Below, piece after piece: positions 8,142-17,054 of a DNA stretch of 64,000 nt. The stretch covers positions 1-64,000 of the forward strand of contig PGYR01000002.1 of assembly GCA_002839765.1 (NCBI GenBank), written 5' to 3'. The notes beneath the pieces were generated by a model that saw only the letters and a program-made list of their open reading frames with translations, was not told where the DNA came from and searched no databases. Position 1 is the stretch's first letter. Each line of letters starts with the position of its first letter. The position numbers and the translations under genes were made by a program. The DNA comes from Ignavibacteriae bacterium HGW-Ignavibacteriae-4. GTDB taxonomy: Bacteria; Bacteroidota; Ignavibacteria; Kapaibacteriales; UBA2268.

Positions 8142-9764
8142 ATGAAAATCAAACTTATTATTATACTTTTTATGTTTCCTGTATTAGTTCAGGCAGCGAG
8201 TGTATTGGACTCCATTGTGATAGAAGACATCAACACAGTTTGGACCGACGGAGATGGCTATTCTACCAGTAATATAAAGATGGGTGTAGGTGGTACTATT
8301 CGTGAGTATGACAATCAATATTTCTACAAAAATGGCCATACTGGTTATCATATAAATAAGTCCGATGGGAGTACATACAGAAAGACAACCATGAAATATG
8401 TCAAAGGTGATAAATACAATTGGAATAATAAAGGAAGTTGGGATATTTCAACTGAAGATTTAGATAAAATAATAATGGTTGATTTCAATATCGATAAATA
8501 CTTAAATTTTGAAATGACTTCTTTGAAAAATGGAAAAGTAGATTCAGTTTTTAGTTACACGAGTGCTAGAGATAACAATTTGTATAATATTCCAGCTGCA
8601 GATTTTAGAGTTTATAGTATTAATAAAAATCAGTTCCTATTGTACTACGACTATTTGATAAATGAAGGACCAAGTTTATCTCCTCGTATTGGTTCTGTTT
8701 TTGTTGATATAGAATCAAATTATGTCTTTAGAAGCCCACATGAGTTATTGTTACCGAATTTAAATGTGAATAGTAATAATAGCATTTTCTTAACTACTGA
8801 CCCTAATATTTACGAAGGATCTTATGAATATAAAGATGGTGCAGACACACATGATTTTTTTGAACTCAAAAACGATACATTTCAGCTAATAGCTAAATAC
8901 ACTGCTCCAGAAAATATGAAAAGTTGGTTCAAGGAAATACTCAGTGATTCTCTTTCGACAATCATTATTCGAGATTCGATTATGGTCTTTAACTTCCGTA
9001 ATAAAACCGTTCCAAAATCCTACTTCCTCGATGCTGAAGATAAGGTAATAGCGAAATATCACTTCGAAGATAAAAACATAATTGCTCTGATAATCAAGCA
9101 AGCTGATGGTGATAAGAGAGTTTTCGCATTCCATTATCCATCGTATAAAATACTAATTGACAAAATTGACAATGCACCATATCTGGGTGAGCTCTTGGGT
9201 GAGTTGAATGACGGCAACTTGCTGACAATTGGTGATGCGAGTACCCTATATAAGCACAAGTGGCAATACGACTTTAATGTAGCTCTAGCTGAGTTCGAGT
9301 ACAAACTCATAGATGATAATAAGATTGAATTCGGAGATTTATCAGAAGGTCCTATAAAGAGTTGGAGCTGGGACTTTGGCGATGGTGCTTCATCACAAGA
9401 GAGAAACCCCACTCACCAGTACGCAAGTAGCGGTAAATATTTTGTAATACTTACTGTCACTAATGAATATGGTAAAGTGCATCAAATTTCAAAAGAAGTA
9501 GAGGCTAAAGGTGTTTTGAAGTCGAATTTCGAGTTTACTGTCAACCAAGATGGGGGAGATAGAATAGTAGAGTGCACTAACCTTTCACCAGATAAAGCTG
9601 TGCGATATATATGGAATTTCGGTGATGGAACTTTCTCGAACGATAAGAATCCGATACACACATATAATTTTCCAGGGAAATACTATATTTCACTTACTGC
9701 ATTCGACAGTGATGGGAAATACAAAATATACCTGAAAGATGAGATAATAGAAGTAGTGAAGTGA
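8142..9764 (+). CDS. secreted protein with two C-terminal PKD domains
   Basis: A 540-residue exported protein: signal peptide (MKIKLIIILFMFPVLVQA), a long N-terminal region of about 370 residues with no recognised family, then two PKD domains marked by WSWDFGDGASSQERNPTHQY and WNFGDGTFSNDKNPIHTY. PKD domains are beta-sandwich spacers common in extracellular proteins. The protein ends within the second PKD unit, and I see no separate T9SS tail. It starts one base after the second BNR gene, which implies co-transcription. It converges on the minus-strand gene at 9771 with six bases between them and no hairpin terminator. Molecular function unknown. Confidence 0.82.
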   Translation: MKIKLIIILFMFPVLVQAASVLDSIVIEDINTVWTDGDGYSTSNIKMGVGGTIREYDNQYFYKNGHTGYHINKSDGSTYRKTTMKYVKGDKYNWNNKGSWDISTEDLDKIIMVDFNIDKYLNFEMTSLKNGKVDSVFSYTSARDNNLYNIPAADFRVYSINKNQFLLYYDYLINEGPSLSPRIGSVFVDIESNYVFRSPHELLLPNLNVNSNNSIFLTTDPNIYEGSYEYKDGADTHDFFELKNDTFQLIAKYTAPENMKSWFKEILSDSLSTIIIRDSIMVFNFRNKTVPKSYFLDAEDKVIAKYHFEDKNIIALIIKQADGDKRVFAFHYPSYKILIDKIDNAPYLGELLGELNDGNLLTIGDASTLYKHKWQYDFNVALAEFEYKLIDDNKIEFGDLSEGPIKSWSWDFGDGASSQERNPTHQYASSGKYFVILTVTNEYGKVHQISKEVEAKGVLKSNFEFTVNQDGGDRIVECTNLSPDKAVRYIWNFGDGTFSNDKNPIHTYNFPGKYYISLTAFDSDGKYKIYLKDEIIEVVK

Positions 9765-9770
9765 AACTCC

Positions 9771-10205
9771 CTACTTCAACCATCCTCTTTTGGTAACAGA
9801 GTCAGCATACCAAACAAGGAAAAAGCCTACTATAACTATCATCACTGGCATAATCAAAGCTGTTACACCTTTGACAGCCATAGTATTACTGAAAAATATG
9901 TTGTAAGTCATCTGAGGTACAATGCCAACAAGAGAGATAATGAAAGCAACTTTAGCCCATTTCTTTCTCATTAGTAAACCGATACAACCTATAATTCCGC
10001 CAAAGACTGCAATTGCAAATACAATATAAGTCCAAAAGGGAAAGCTATTGTAAAGTTCCTGCTCGGCTAATGGTAATGCCTCCATCATTTGATCTTTCAT
10101 TATAGTTAGGCTTAAAAAAGAGACTAAACCCATTAGATTCCACAAAAGAAAGATAACAGCTGCAACCCAATACCAAGAAGGTACTTGTATAGATTGGTTT
10201 CTCAT
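9771..10205 (-). CDS. conserved four-helix inner membrane protein
   Basis: A 144-residue protein with four predicted membrane segments: about 11-34, 58-80, 86-107 and 115-136. The motifs PSWYWVAAVIFLLWNLMG and the closing TKRGWL resemble a family widespread in Bacteroidetes and Proteobacteria that databases often label 'sugar transporter' without evidence. I see no catalytic or transport motif. Single gene, with an AT-rich 160-base gap upstream. Existence is firm; function is not assigned. Confidence 0.75.
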   Translation of the reverse strand: MRNQSIQVPSWYWVAAVIFLLWNLMGLVSFLSLTIMKDQMMEALPLAEQELYNSFPFWTYIVFAIAVFGGIIGCIGLLMRKKWAKVAFIISLVGIVPQMTYNIFFSNTMAVKGVTALIMPVMIVIVGFFLVWYADSVTKRGWLK

Positions 10206-10366
10206 AGTAATTGCTCCAAATATTGTTAATCTGTAATTAATAATATTCCTAATATACTATAATCTATCAAATTACAATGCTTTATCATTTATTTTTTAGG
10301 TTGATAGAAGTAAATTAATTTATCCAAATCTTATCCATATTTTATCTGAATAATCTTATAACAAAA

Positions 10367-11179
10367 TTACTTAGTCAATTTTTTACTGATTTTTAACCAC
10401 AATTTAGAGGGTAACATTGGTTCTATTAATTGTCCGAAGTAATTAGAAGAAGTTTTTTCACCAATACCAAACTTCTCTGGTTCATGGTTAGGGCATTTAT
10501 AAGTACCAAAAATGATGTCCATCAGAGGAGAAATATTTGCATAATTACCTCCCCTTCTATCTAAATCATGATGCCAATGGTGAAGCTCAGGTGCACCTAT
10601 TATTTTTTTAATTGGTCCAATAGGTAACATTACATTAGAATGAATATATATTGCCCAAATCCCACGAAAAGCAATAACTCCAGCAATAGATTCTAACGGA
10701 AATCCCATAACAAAAGCTGGTAAATTAATCAGCCCTATTGTATAAATTGAATCTAATGGATGCTCTCTATGAGCGGCTAGCCAATCCAAATGCTCTGCAC
10801 TATGGTGCACTTTATGGAACCTCCAAAGGAAATCAACTCTATGCTGTAATCTATGCCCCCAATAGATTAGCAAGTCACTAAGCAATAATACCTCGATTAC
10901 TTGCAACAAGAAAGGCTGAGATTGAATTGCTGTTTGAAACTCAATTGGAATAAATGATGTTAGTGAATCACCAAAATAATCCAATGTCCATAAAACTAAA
11001 CTACTCCATAGTAAATATTGGCCTAAGAAAAAGCAGAAGTCAAGAAACCAATAGGGTCTAAATACTTTCTGTTCTTTTTTTGCTGGAAAGACTTTTTCCA
11101 TAGGGATAAATACTAAAGAAAGAAACAACAAACTAAGAATGGCTACTTCTAAAAGTTCATATAATTCAACAATATCCAT
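10367..11179 (-). CDS. sterol desaturase / fatty acid hydroxylase family protein
   Basis: A membrane-bound di-iron oxygenase of the fatty acid hydroxylase superfamily. The three His clusters are present: HRLQH (109-113), HKVHH (122-126) and HHWHH (200-204), with a further AAHREHP at about 136-141. Several hydrophobic helices surround them (about 10-30, 45-70, 90-107, 145-180). Members hydroxylate or desaturate lipids in the membrane; the substrate here is unknown. Its ATG overlaps the stop of the upstream 135-residue gene (TAATG), so the two are translationally coupled. Length 270 fits the family. Confidence 0.85.
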   Translation of the reverse strand: MDIVELYELLEVAILSLLFLSLVFIPMEKVFPAKKEQKVFRPYWFLDFCFFLGQYLLWSSLVLWTLDYFGDSLTSFIPIEFQTAIQSQPFLLQVIEVLLLSDLLIYWGHRLQHRVDFLWRFHKVHHSAEHLDWLAAHREHPLDSIYTIGLINLPAFVMGFPLESIAGVIAFRGIWAIYIHSNVMLPIGPIKKIIGAPELHHWHHDLDRRGGNYANISPLMDIIFGTYKCPNHEPEKFGIGEKTSSNYFGQLIEPMLPSKLWLKISKKLTK

Positions 11180-11586
11180 TAATCTATTATAGTATCAGTG
11201 TATTTAGCATCTTCTATTAGTTGTCTTAATTTACTAGGCGTAGAAAGTATTAAAGATTTCGAACTTGATATACCTGGATCTACATTATTCCTATTTGTCG
11301 AATCTGAAACTTTGTATTGTGCTGTTTCATAGGCCTTTACTATTCTGTTCTTTAAAAATTGTGATTCTTCTTTTGCAATATTTGCTTTGCTAATTTTAAT
11401 AATATTATTTTTTTTGATTGTATCTCTTTGAGAATTTTTGGTCTGATTATTCAATGCACTACCATTTGGACTTACTGGTACACTAGATTTTTTTCCTCCA
11501 AAATATCCCGACCTAAAAGCAATAAATATTGTTATCAATGATAAAAATAGTATGATTGTTGCTGATTTTATAATTATCTGTTTCAT
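11179..11586 (-). CDS. small membrane-anchored protein coupled to the desaturase-family gene
   Basis: A 135-residue protein with one N-terminal membrane segment (IIIKSATIILFLSLITIFIAF) followed by a polar, Ser/Asn/Lys-rich and probably unstructured tail. I recognise no family. Its stop overlaps the start of the sterol-desaturase-family gene by one base, so it is the first gene of a two-gene unit. It might be an assembly or partner protein of that enzyme, but only the coupling suggests this. Confidence 0.6.
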   Translation of the reverse strand: MKQIIIKSATIILFLSLITIFIAFRSGYFGGKKSSVPVSPNGSALNNQTKNSQRDTIKKNNIIKISKANIAKEESQFLKNRIVKAYETAQYKVSDSTNRNNVDPGISSSKSLILSTPSKLRQLIEDAKYTDTIID

Positions 11587-11654
11587 TTTATTTTTGCTTT
11601 ATCCTTTTTACCTTACTAATTTAATAAATTATTATAACTAAAACCAACATAACC

Positions 11655-12212
11655 ATGCCACATATAAAGATTATAAGACACGAAGACGCAACAGGAGAAC
11701 TCAAAGTTGCCTACGACAATCTGGTAGGAAGTAGAGGCAAAGTATCGAATGTAATGGCTATCCATAGCTTATTGCCTGAGACTATGACGGCTCATCTGGA
11801 ACTATACAAGTCAATCCTATTTAATAAAAAAGGGATAGATAGAAAGTTAGCTGAGATGATAGCCGTTACAGTATCTAAATCAAACAAATGTGAATATTGT
11901 ATTCATCACCATTTGGAAGCATTGTCTCATTTTTTGAAAGATGAGGTAGAATTGGAGAAGTTTTTGGCAGACCCAACTTCGGTGGAAGATGAGAAATTGA
12001 AAGTAGTTGTTAGATACGCACAGAAGCTGACATTGCATCCAAGCGAGGTTATCAAAAATGATATTGATGAGCTTTTGGGATTGGGATATACAGACACAGA
12101 AGTGCTAAATATTGTTCTTACAATAAATTATTTCAACTTTGTAAATCGAAATGTTTTAGCATTGGGAGTAGAGTTCAACCAAGAAGAACTAAAAGGTTAT
12201 AAATATTCTTAA
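11655..12212 (+). CDS. AhpD-like / carboxymuconolactone decarboxylase family peroxidase-related protein
   Basis: A 185-residue all-helical protein of the AhpD/CMD superfamily. The redox motif is Cys79-Glu-Tyr-Cys82 followed by IHHH, matching the CxxC...H centre of peroxidase-related members. The second half (VVRYAQKLTLHP, LTINYFNFVNRN) fits the 'uncharacterised peroxidase-related enzyme' subgroup. These proteins act on peroxides or serve as thiol-disulfide partners in the cytoplasm. Single gene with only 68 bases to the divergent anchored-protein gene. Family firm, substrate unknown. Confidence 0.85.
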   Translation: MPHIKIIRHEDATGELKVAYDNLVGSRGKVSNVMAIHSLLPETMTAHLELYKSILFNKKGIDRKLAEMIAVTVSKSNKCEYCIHHHLEALSHFLKDEVELEKFLADPTSVEDEKLKVVVRYAQKLTLHPSEVIKNDIDELLGLGYTDTEVLNIVLTINYFNFVNRNVLALGVEFNQEELKGYKYS

Positions 12213-12305
12213 GGGCAAACGATAATGGTGTAACTGAAAGTAGTCTGAATATCCTTAAATTCGGTGAATTCTGATTCAGACAAATAGACTTTTTGGTCGC
12301 TATGC

Positions 12306-12329
12306 TCCCTCTGACTTTTACAAGAGGGA
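12306..12329 (-). terminator. possible hairpin downstream of gmk
   Basis: TCCCTCT / AGAGGGA stem with a 10-base loop, just past the gmk stop. No clear T-run follows on the minus strand, so a terminator role is doubtful. Confidence 0.25.
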
Positions 12330-12342
12330 CGAATTTCATCTA

Positions 12343-12906
12343 TTAACTCAGATTTGCTTTTATTACTTGTTCTAGATCATTGAATGCTGTTTGCAATACA
12401 TCATTGAGGATAGAGTGATCGAATAGCTCTTTGTATTCAAGCTCTTCTTTTGCTCTCTCTAGTCTGGTGTTTAGCTCTTCTGGGCTTTCTGTACTTCGTT
12501 TTTCTAATCTACGTTGTAGCTCTTCGAAGCTAGGTGGATAGATGAATAATAGAAGTGTATCATCAGGGAAGTTTCTTCTTAGAGACACAGCTCCTTTAAC
12601 ATCTACGTCGAATAGTATAGAGTTGCCAGAGTTTATATGCTTTTTGATTTCTGATTTCAGAGTCCCGTAGTAATTGCCAAATATTTGCTCGTATTCTGCA
12701 AATTCACCGTTCGCTACTTTTTCTTCGAATTCCTCTTTTGTGAGGAAGAAATAATCTTTACCATTAACTTCTCCTTCTCTTATCTTGCGAGTAGTGCAAG
12801 ACACTGAGAAACGAATCTCTGGATACAAAGTCATCAGATAATTGGCTAATGTAGATTTGCCACCACCACTAGGAGAAGATAGAACTATAAGCTTTTTCTT
12901 AAACAT
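12343..12906 (-). CDS. gmk: guanylate kinase
   Basis: Guanylate kinase phosphorylates GMP to GDP with ATP in purine nucleotide synthesis. The P-loop SSPSGGGKSTL is at residues 10-20, followed by the GMP-binding segment (SVSCTTRKIREGEVNGKDYFF) and FDVDVKGA. Length 187 is typical. The ATG overlaps the thrS stop (TAATG), so it is translated with thrS. No odd features. Confidence 0.96.
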   Translation of the reverse strand: MFKKKLIVLSSPSGGGKSTLANYLMTLYPEIRFSVSCTTRKIREGEVNGKDYFFLTKEEFEEKVANGEFAEYEQIFGNYYGTLKSEIKKHINSGNSILFDVDVKGAVSLRRNFPDDTLLLFIYPPSFEELQRRLEKRSTESPEELNTRLERAKEELEYKELFDHSILNDVLQTAFNDLEQVIKANLS

Positions 12907-14846
12907 TATCCTTCCGCTTCTTTCTCGCCACCCGGCTGGTTGAGCTGTGCAAATAGCTCCATTATCTCAGTTATAGTGCCAGTACCTACGTCGCCTTTTG
13001 TGTGCTGACGTATAGAAACTGTTTCGCTTTCTTGCTCTCTATCGCCTATTATCAAAGCGTAAGGTATTTTAGCTTGTTCGGACTCGGCTATTTTACGACC
13101 TACACCTTCCGAACGATTATCGAATTTCACTCTATAGCCAGAAGCTAATAGTGAGTTAACAATTTTTTCAGCGAAATCATTTTGTCTATCAGTAATAGGT
13201 AATACGCTAACCTGCACAGGTGCAATCCAAAATGGGAAATTCCCTGCATAATGCTCTATAAGTATAGAGATAAATCGCTCCATAGACCCGAATGGTGCAC
13301 GGTGTATGATAACTGGACGGTGTGGTGCATTGTCTGAGCCAATGTATTCTAACTCGAATCTCTCAGGCATTACATAATCCACTTGCACTGTACCCAATTG
13401 CCATTTTCTACCAATAGCATCACGTACGATGAAATCAATTTTTGGACCGTAGAAAGACGCTTCACCTAATCCAATGAAATAATTCAATTCCAATTGGTCA
13501 GCGACTTCTTTTACTACTCTTTCTGATTTTTCCCATCCTTCTTCGTCGCCAGCATATTTGCCTTCTTGGTCATCACGGAATGATAGACGTGTAGTTACTT
13601 CCATATCGAAAGTCTCGAACACAAGCTGAGTTAGCTCTATACAGTTGATTAGCTCATCTTTTAGCTGCTCTTCTGTACAGTAAATGTGTGCATCATCTTG
13701 AGTAAATCCACGCACGCGCGACATACCGTTCAACTCACCCGATTGCTCGTAACGATAAACAGTACCGAACTCAGCTATACGCACTGGCAAATCACGATAA
13801 GAACGCTGCTCTGAGCTATATATCTGATGGTGATGAGGGCAGTTCATAGGCTTTAGCATATACTCTTCTTCTTCCACGCTCATTGGTGCGAATTGGGATT
13901 CAGAATAATAAGGATAGTGACCAGAAGTTTTGTAAAGTTCTAAGTTCCCAATATGTGGTGTGATTACCTCTTGATAACCACGTTTTAATAATTCTTCTTT
14001 TATAAACCCTTCTAATTTACGACGAAGTATAGTACCATTAGGTAACCAAACTGGTAATCCACGACCAATTTTCTGGCTTATCATATAGATGCCTAACTCA
14101 GGGCCTAATTTTTTGTGGTCACGTCTTTGTGCTTCGGCTCTCATTTCCAAAAACTCATCTAGCATAGACGCTTTCGGGAATGTAATACCGTATATACGAG
14201 TTAATGTTGCATTGTCGCTATCGCCTCTCCAATAAGCTGAAGCTGTTGATAGTAACTTGACTGCTTTGATTTCGCCTGTGTTTGGTATATGACCACCACG
14301 ACATAAATCTTTGAAATTACCTTGAGTACAGAAAGTTATTGGCTGACCTTTTAGTCCATCCAACAAGTCCAACTTGTACTCGTTTCCTTTCTCTTTGTAA
14401 AATTCATAAGCTTCTTCCCAAGTAGATTTAGACATTACAAAGTCCGATTTTAACTTAGCAAGTTCTTTCATTTTGCTTTCTATTTTCGGGAAATCATCTG
14501 ATGATAATGTCTCTTCACCGGGCATATCTATATCATAGTAAAATCCACTTTCAATAGATGGGCCTATACCGAATTTCACCCCAGGGTATAGCTCTTGTAG
14601 TGCCTCTGCTAGTAAATGGGCAGACGAGTGCCAGAAGAAATCTTTCCCCTCATCGTCATTAAAGGTTACAAATTTAATAGTGCTATCTTCATTGATAGGG
14701 CTATGGAGTTCATATTTTACATTATTGTTCAAGACAATGCCTAATGCATTGCGGGCTAAGCCGTGAGATATAGATTTTGCTATCTCGTAGCCATTAGTGC
14801 CTTGAGGGAATTCCTTTACGTTGCCATCTGGAAATGTGATTTTCAT
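12906..14846 (-). CDS. thrS: threonine-tRNA ligase
   Basis: Class II threonyl-tRNA synthetase, 646 residues. N-terminal TGS domain (about 1-62), editing domain with the HSSAH motif (about 73-77) and a distal CRGGH element, then the catalytic core with MNCPHHHQIY (zinc Cys and ATP-site residues), RVRGFTQDDAHIY and HRAPFGSMERF, then a C-terminal anticodon-binding domain from about residue 545. It is the first gene of the thrS-gmk unit. A Bacteroidetes-type -7 element (TATATTTG) lies 36 bases upstream of the start. Complete and ordinary. Confidence 0.97.
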   Translation of the reverse strand: MKITFPDGNVKEFPQGTNGYEIAKSISHGLARNALGIVLNNNVKYELHSPINEDSTIKFVTFNDDEGKDFFWHSSAHLLAEALQELYPGVKFGIGPSIESGFYYDIDMPGEETLSSDDFPKIESKMKELAKLKSDFVMSKSTWEEAYEFYKEKGNEYKLDLLDGLKGQPITFCTQGNFKDLCRGGHIPNTGEIKAVKLLSTASAYWRGDSDNATLTRIYGITFPKASMLDEFLEMRAEAQRRDHKKLGPELGIYMISQKIGRGLPVWLPNGTILRRKLEGFIKEELLKRGYQEVITPHIGNLELYKTSGHYPYYSESQFAPMSVEEEEYMLKPMNCPHHHQIYSSEQRSYRDLPVRIAEFGTVYRYEQSGELNGMSRVRGFTQDDAHIYCTEEQLKDELINCIELTQLVFETFDMEVTTRLSFRDDQEGKYAGDEEGWEKSERVVKEVADQLELNYFIGLGEASFYGPKIDFIVRDAIGRKWQLGTVQVDYVMPERFELEYIGSDNAPHRPVIIHRAPFGSMERFISILIEHYAGNFPFWIAPVQVSVLPITDRQNDFAEKIVNSLLASGYRVKFDNRSEGVGRKIAESEQAKIPYALIIGDREQESETVSIRQHTKGDVGTGTITEIMELFAQLNQPGGEKEAEG

Positions 14847-14881
14847 AATAGTTAAGCTAGTTTTGGTCTTAAAATAGACTA

Positions 14882-14889
14882 CAAATATA
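14882..14889 (-). promoter_or_regulatory. candidate -7 element (TATATTTG) for thrS
   Basis: Matches the Bacteroidetes TAnnTTTG -7 consensus, 36 bases before the thrS ATG. No good TTG -33 element is seen at the expected spacing. Confidence 0.3.
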
Positions 14890-14940
14890 AAAACTAATGA
14901 GTAAATAATCGTAATAATATGTAAGTCTCGTATAATTCAT

Positions 14941-14948
14941 TATTTTTG
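14941..14948 (+). promoter_or_regulatory. candidate -7 element (TATTTTTG) for the outer-membrane pair
   Basis: Matches TAnnTTTG, 34 bases before the ATG at 14982. The -33 half is not evident. Confidence 0.25.
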
Positions 14949-14981
14949 TAGTTGATATATTAATTAAAAATCGGAGAAGCA

Positions 14982-15755
14982 ATGAAAAGAATATTATTAC
15001 TAATGTCGGTACTTATGTTACCGATGTTCCTAACGGCACAAGACGACGAAATAGATAACCTACCTTTCGATAATGAGCCACTAAGAGATGACGCTCGTAC
15101 ATATTTCGTATTAGCTGGTGGTGTTACTTATGACTATCTAATGATTAACGAAGATAATTTGAATTCATTTTTGAATAACTCAGACGATTTAAAACTATCT
15201 GGACCGATGCAGTTAACAGGTGGTCAAGGAGTACTAGGTGTTCCTTGGGTAAAAAATCTAAGATTAGGAGTGTTTGGTTATGGTGGGAGTATAGAGTCAG
15301 ATATATCTAAAATACCAGGAAAAACGGAATCGGGTGAAGACATTATTAATAACTTGCAAACTAACTTAACAGCAAGTATGTTTGGGTTTAGCGCTCATTA
15401 TGGCTATGTACCTTTTGAACATTTCGCAATATTAGGTGGAGTTAATGCTGGCTGGGGAGATGTTACGTATGAAAGTCACTTTTCAACTGATCAACTACAT
15501 GATTCATTTAATCTAGCTGGGACAGGTAATAATAAATTAGAAAAGAACTTTTTCTTTGTCATGCCTAATATCCAATTAGAATATGCTATTACTAGCTATA
15601 TTATATTGAGAGCTGACGCAAGTTATAATATGACAGTAGGGCAGGATACGGATTGGACTCAAAATACTCTAGGAACAAACACAGTAAACCCAGACTTCAA
15701 TTTAGATGGTATGAAAGTTGGATTTGGGGTAATGATTGGTCTAGCTAATTTCTAA
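14982..15755 (+). CDS. outer-membrane beta-barrel protein, tandem copy 1
   Basis: A 257-residue exported protein: signal peptide MKRILLLMSVLMLPMFLTAQ, an acidic linker, then alternating amphipathic strands rich in Gly and aromatic residues (YFVLAGGVTYD, NLRLGVFGYGGS, NFFFVMPNIQLEYAI, GMKVGFGVMIGLANF). It ends in Phe, as outer-membrane barrel proteins commonly do. Start supported by GGAG nine bases upstream. A close paralogue follows after 15 bases, and the two probably share a transcript. No function beyond outer-membrane location can be inferred. Confidence 0.82.
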   Translation: MKRILLLMSVLMLPMFLTAQDDEIDNLPFDNEPLRDDARTYFVLAGGVTYDYLMINEDNLNSFLNNSDDLKLSGPMQLTGGQGVLGVPWVKNLRLGVFGYGGSIESDISKIPGKTESGEDIINNLQTNLTASMFGFSAHYGYVPFEHFAILGGVNAGWGDVTYESHFSTDQLHDSFNLAGTGNNKLEKNFFFVMPNIQLEYAITSYIILRADASYNMTVGQDTDWTQNTLGTNTVNPDFNLDGMKVGFGVMIGLANF

Positions 15756-15770
15756 TATCAAGTTTAAAAT

Positions 15771-16544
15771 ATGAATATGAAAAAAATATTATTACTTATG
15801 TCGGTACTTATGCTTCCGATGTTCCTAACGGCGCAGGACGATGAAATGGACTTGCCTTTTGAAAACGAACCATTAAAACAGGTGTCTCGAGATTATTTCG
15901 TATTAGCTGGTGGTGTTACATTTGATTGGCTAATGATAAAAGAAGATAATCTGAATTCGATCTGTGATTGTCCAGAACTACTACTCTCGGCACCAATTCA
16001 GTTGACAGGTGGCCAAGGAGTTACTGGTATTCCGTGGGTGAAAAACCTAAGATTAGGTGTTTTCGGTTATGGAGGTAGTTTACAGTCAGATCAGATTGAT
16101 TATCCAATGTTAACTGCTCAGGATTCAGTAATATTTGGGAAAAAGCAAGTGAATTTAACTGCAAGCATGTTTGGGTTTAGTATGCACTATGGATATGTCC
16201 CATTTGAGCACTTTGCAATATTAGCTGGTGTTAATGCTGGTTGGGGTGATATTACTTATGAAATATTTGCCTCTTCAACTACAATTGATGATGTTAAACA
16301 AGTTGGTGCTTTTGGGACTGATAGATTTGAGAAAAATTACTTTTTCGCAATGCCCAATATCCAGTTAGAATATGCTCTTGCAAATTTCATTATACTAAGA
16401 GCTGATGCTAGTTACAACCTAACAATAGGCCAAGATACAAAGTGGACGCACAACACAATTGGAACTTCAACAATTAACCCCAATTTCGATATATCTGGAT
16501 TGAAAGTCGGATTTGGAGTAATGGTTGGTTTAGTAAATTTTTAA
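15771..16544 (+). CDS. outer-membrane beta-barrel protein, tandem copy 2
   Basis: Paralogue of the preceding gene with the same length, nearly the same signal peptide, and conserved strands (NLRLGVFGYGGSL, LTASMFGFSMHYGYVPFEHFAIL, GLKVGFGVMVGLVNF). Conservation is highest in the strands and lowest in the loop regions (about 35-50, 105-120, 175-195), as expected for surface-exposed loops diverging after a tandem duplication. The second ATG (15777) aligns better with copy 1's start than the ATG at 15771. Function unknown. Confidence 0.82.
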   Translation: MNMKKILLLMSVLMLPMFLTAQDDEMDLPFENEPLKQVSRDYFVLAGGVTFDWLMIKEDNLNSICDCPELLLSAPIQLTGGQGVTGIPWVKNLRLGVFGYGGSLQSDQIDYPMLTAQDSVIFGKKQVNLTASMFGFSMHYGYVPFEHFAILAGVNAGWGDITYEIFASSTTIDDVKQVGAFGTDRFEKNYFFAMPNIQLEYALANFIILRADASYNLTIGQDTKWTHNTIGTSTINPNFDISGLKVGFGVMVGLVNF

Positions 16545-16558
16545 TTAAATTTTTATAT

Positions 16559-16587
16559 TTGGAATTAAAAAAATATTCTTATATTTG
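16559..16587 (+). promoter_or_regulatory. Bacteroidetes-type promoter for the tRNA gene
   Basis: TTG (16559-16561), an 18-base spacer, then TATATTTG (16580-16587), an exact fit to the known TTG / TAnnTTTG consensus of the Bacteroidetes primary sigma factor. It lies 37 bases before the tRNA 5' end. Confidence 0.55.
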
Positions 16588-16624
16588 AAACTCTGTTATA
16601 AACAGAAATGGAATAATAGAAAAA

Positions 16625-16698
16625 GGGCTCATAGCTCAGTTGGTTAGAGCAACGGACTCATAATCCGTTGGCCGGGGGTTCAAGTCCCTCTGGGCCCA
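16625..16698 (+). tRNA. tRNA with CAT anticodon (elongator Met or Ile2)
   Basis: The cloverleaf folds by hand: acceptor GGGCTCA / TGGGCCC with one wobble pair, D arm GCTC / GAGC, anticodon stem ACGGA / TCCGT with loop CTCATAA (anticodon 16659-16661), five-base variable loop, T arm with TTCAAGT loop, discriminator A. CCA is not encoded. The G1-C72 pair speaks against an initiator. A CAT anticodon can belong to elongator methionine or to isoleucine tRNA modified to lysidine, and I cannot separate these by eye. Confidence 0.93.
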
Positions 16699-16735
16699 CA
16701 ACTTATGATGTTACTTGACACATCATGAGACAATT

Positions 16736-16782
16736 AAACCCCATTTGAACGCCGTTATAGGCTAATAGATGGGGTTTTTTTA
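16736..16782 (+). terminator. rho-independent terminator after the tRNA
   Basis: AAACCCCAT / ATGGGGTTT stem with a 24-base loop, followed by a T-rich tail. It lies 38 bases past the tRNA and is itself bracketed by the inverted repeat TGACACAT (16716-16723) / ATGTGTCA (16790-16797). Confidence 0.65.
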
Positions 16783-16815
16783 TTTTGCAATGTGTCATGC
16801 TGTTTCACTACATTT

Positions 16816-16845
16816 CACGATAAATAACACGATTTCTAGCACGAT
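16816..16845 (+). repeat. three CACGAT iterons with exact 12-base period
   Basis: CACGAT occurs at 16816, 16828 and 16840, each followed by six variable bases. Together with the tRNA 3' end and the flanking inverted repeat this resembles the arm-site side of a tRNA integration site. No integrase or second tRNA end was seen. The rest of 16699-17137 is AT-rich and without a gene. Confidence 0.5.
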
Positions 16846-17054
16846 TCATTTTCTCACCCAATTCTTCACTATTTCAAATAACATTTACTAAATTTGAATA
16901 ATCATCTCTATTTCATTTGTTACTCCATAAACTTGGCAATTGATTCAGTACTCCTTTTTCTTCTTCCTTTTGAAGTATTGTACTCAGGCTGTGGTTACAT
17001 CTTAGTATAAATTAAAGTAAAATAAACTGATAATTTTTTAATAAAAACATAATA

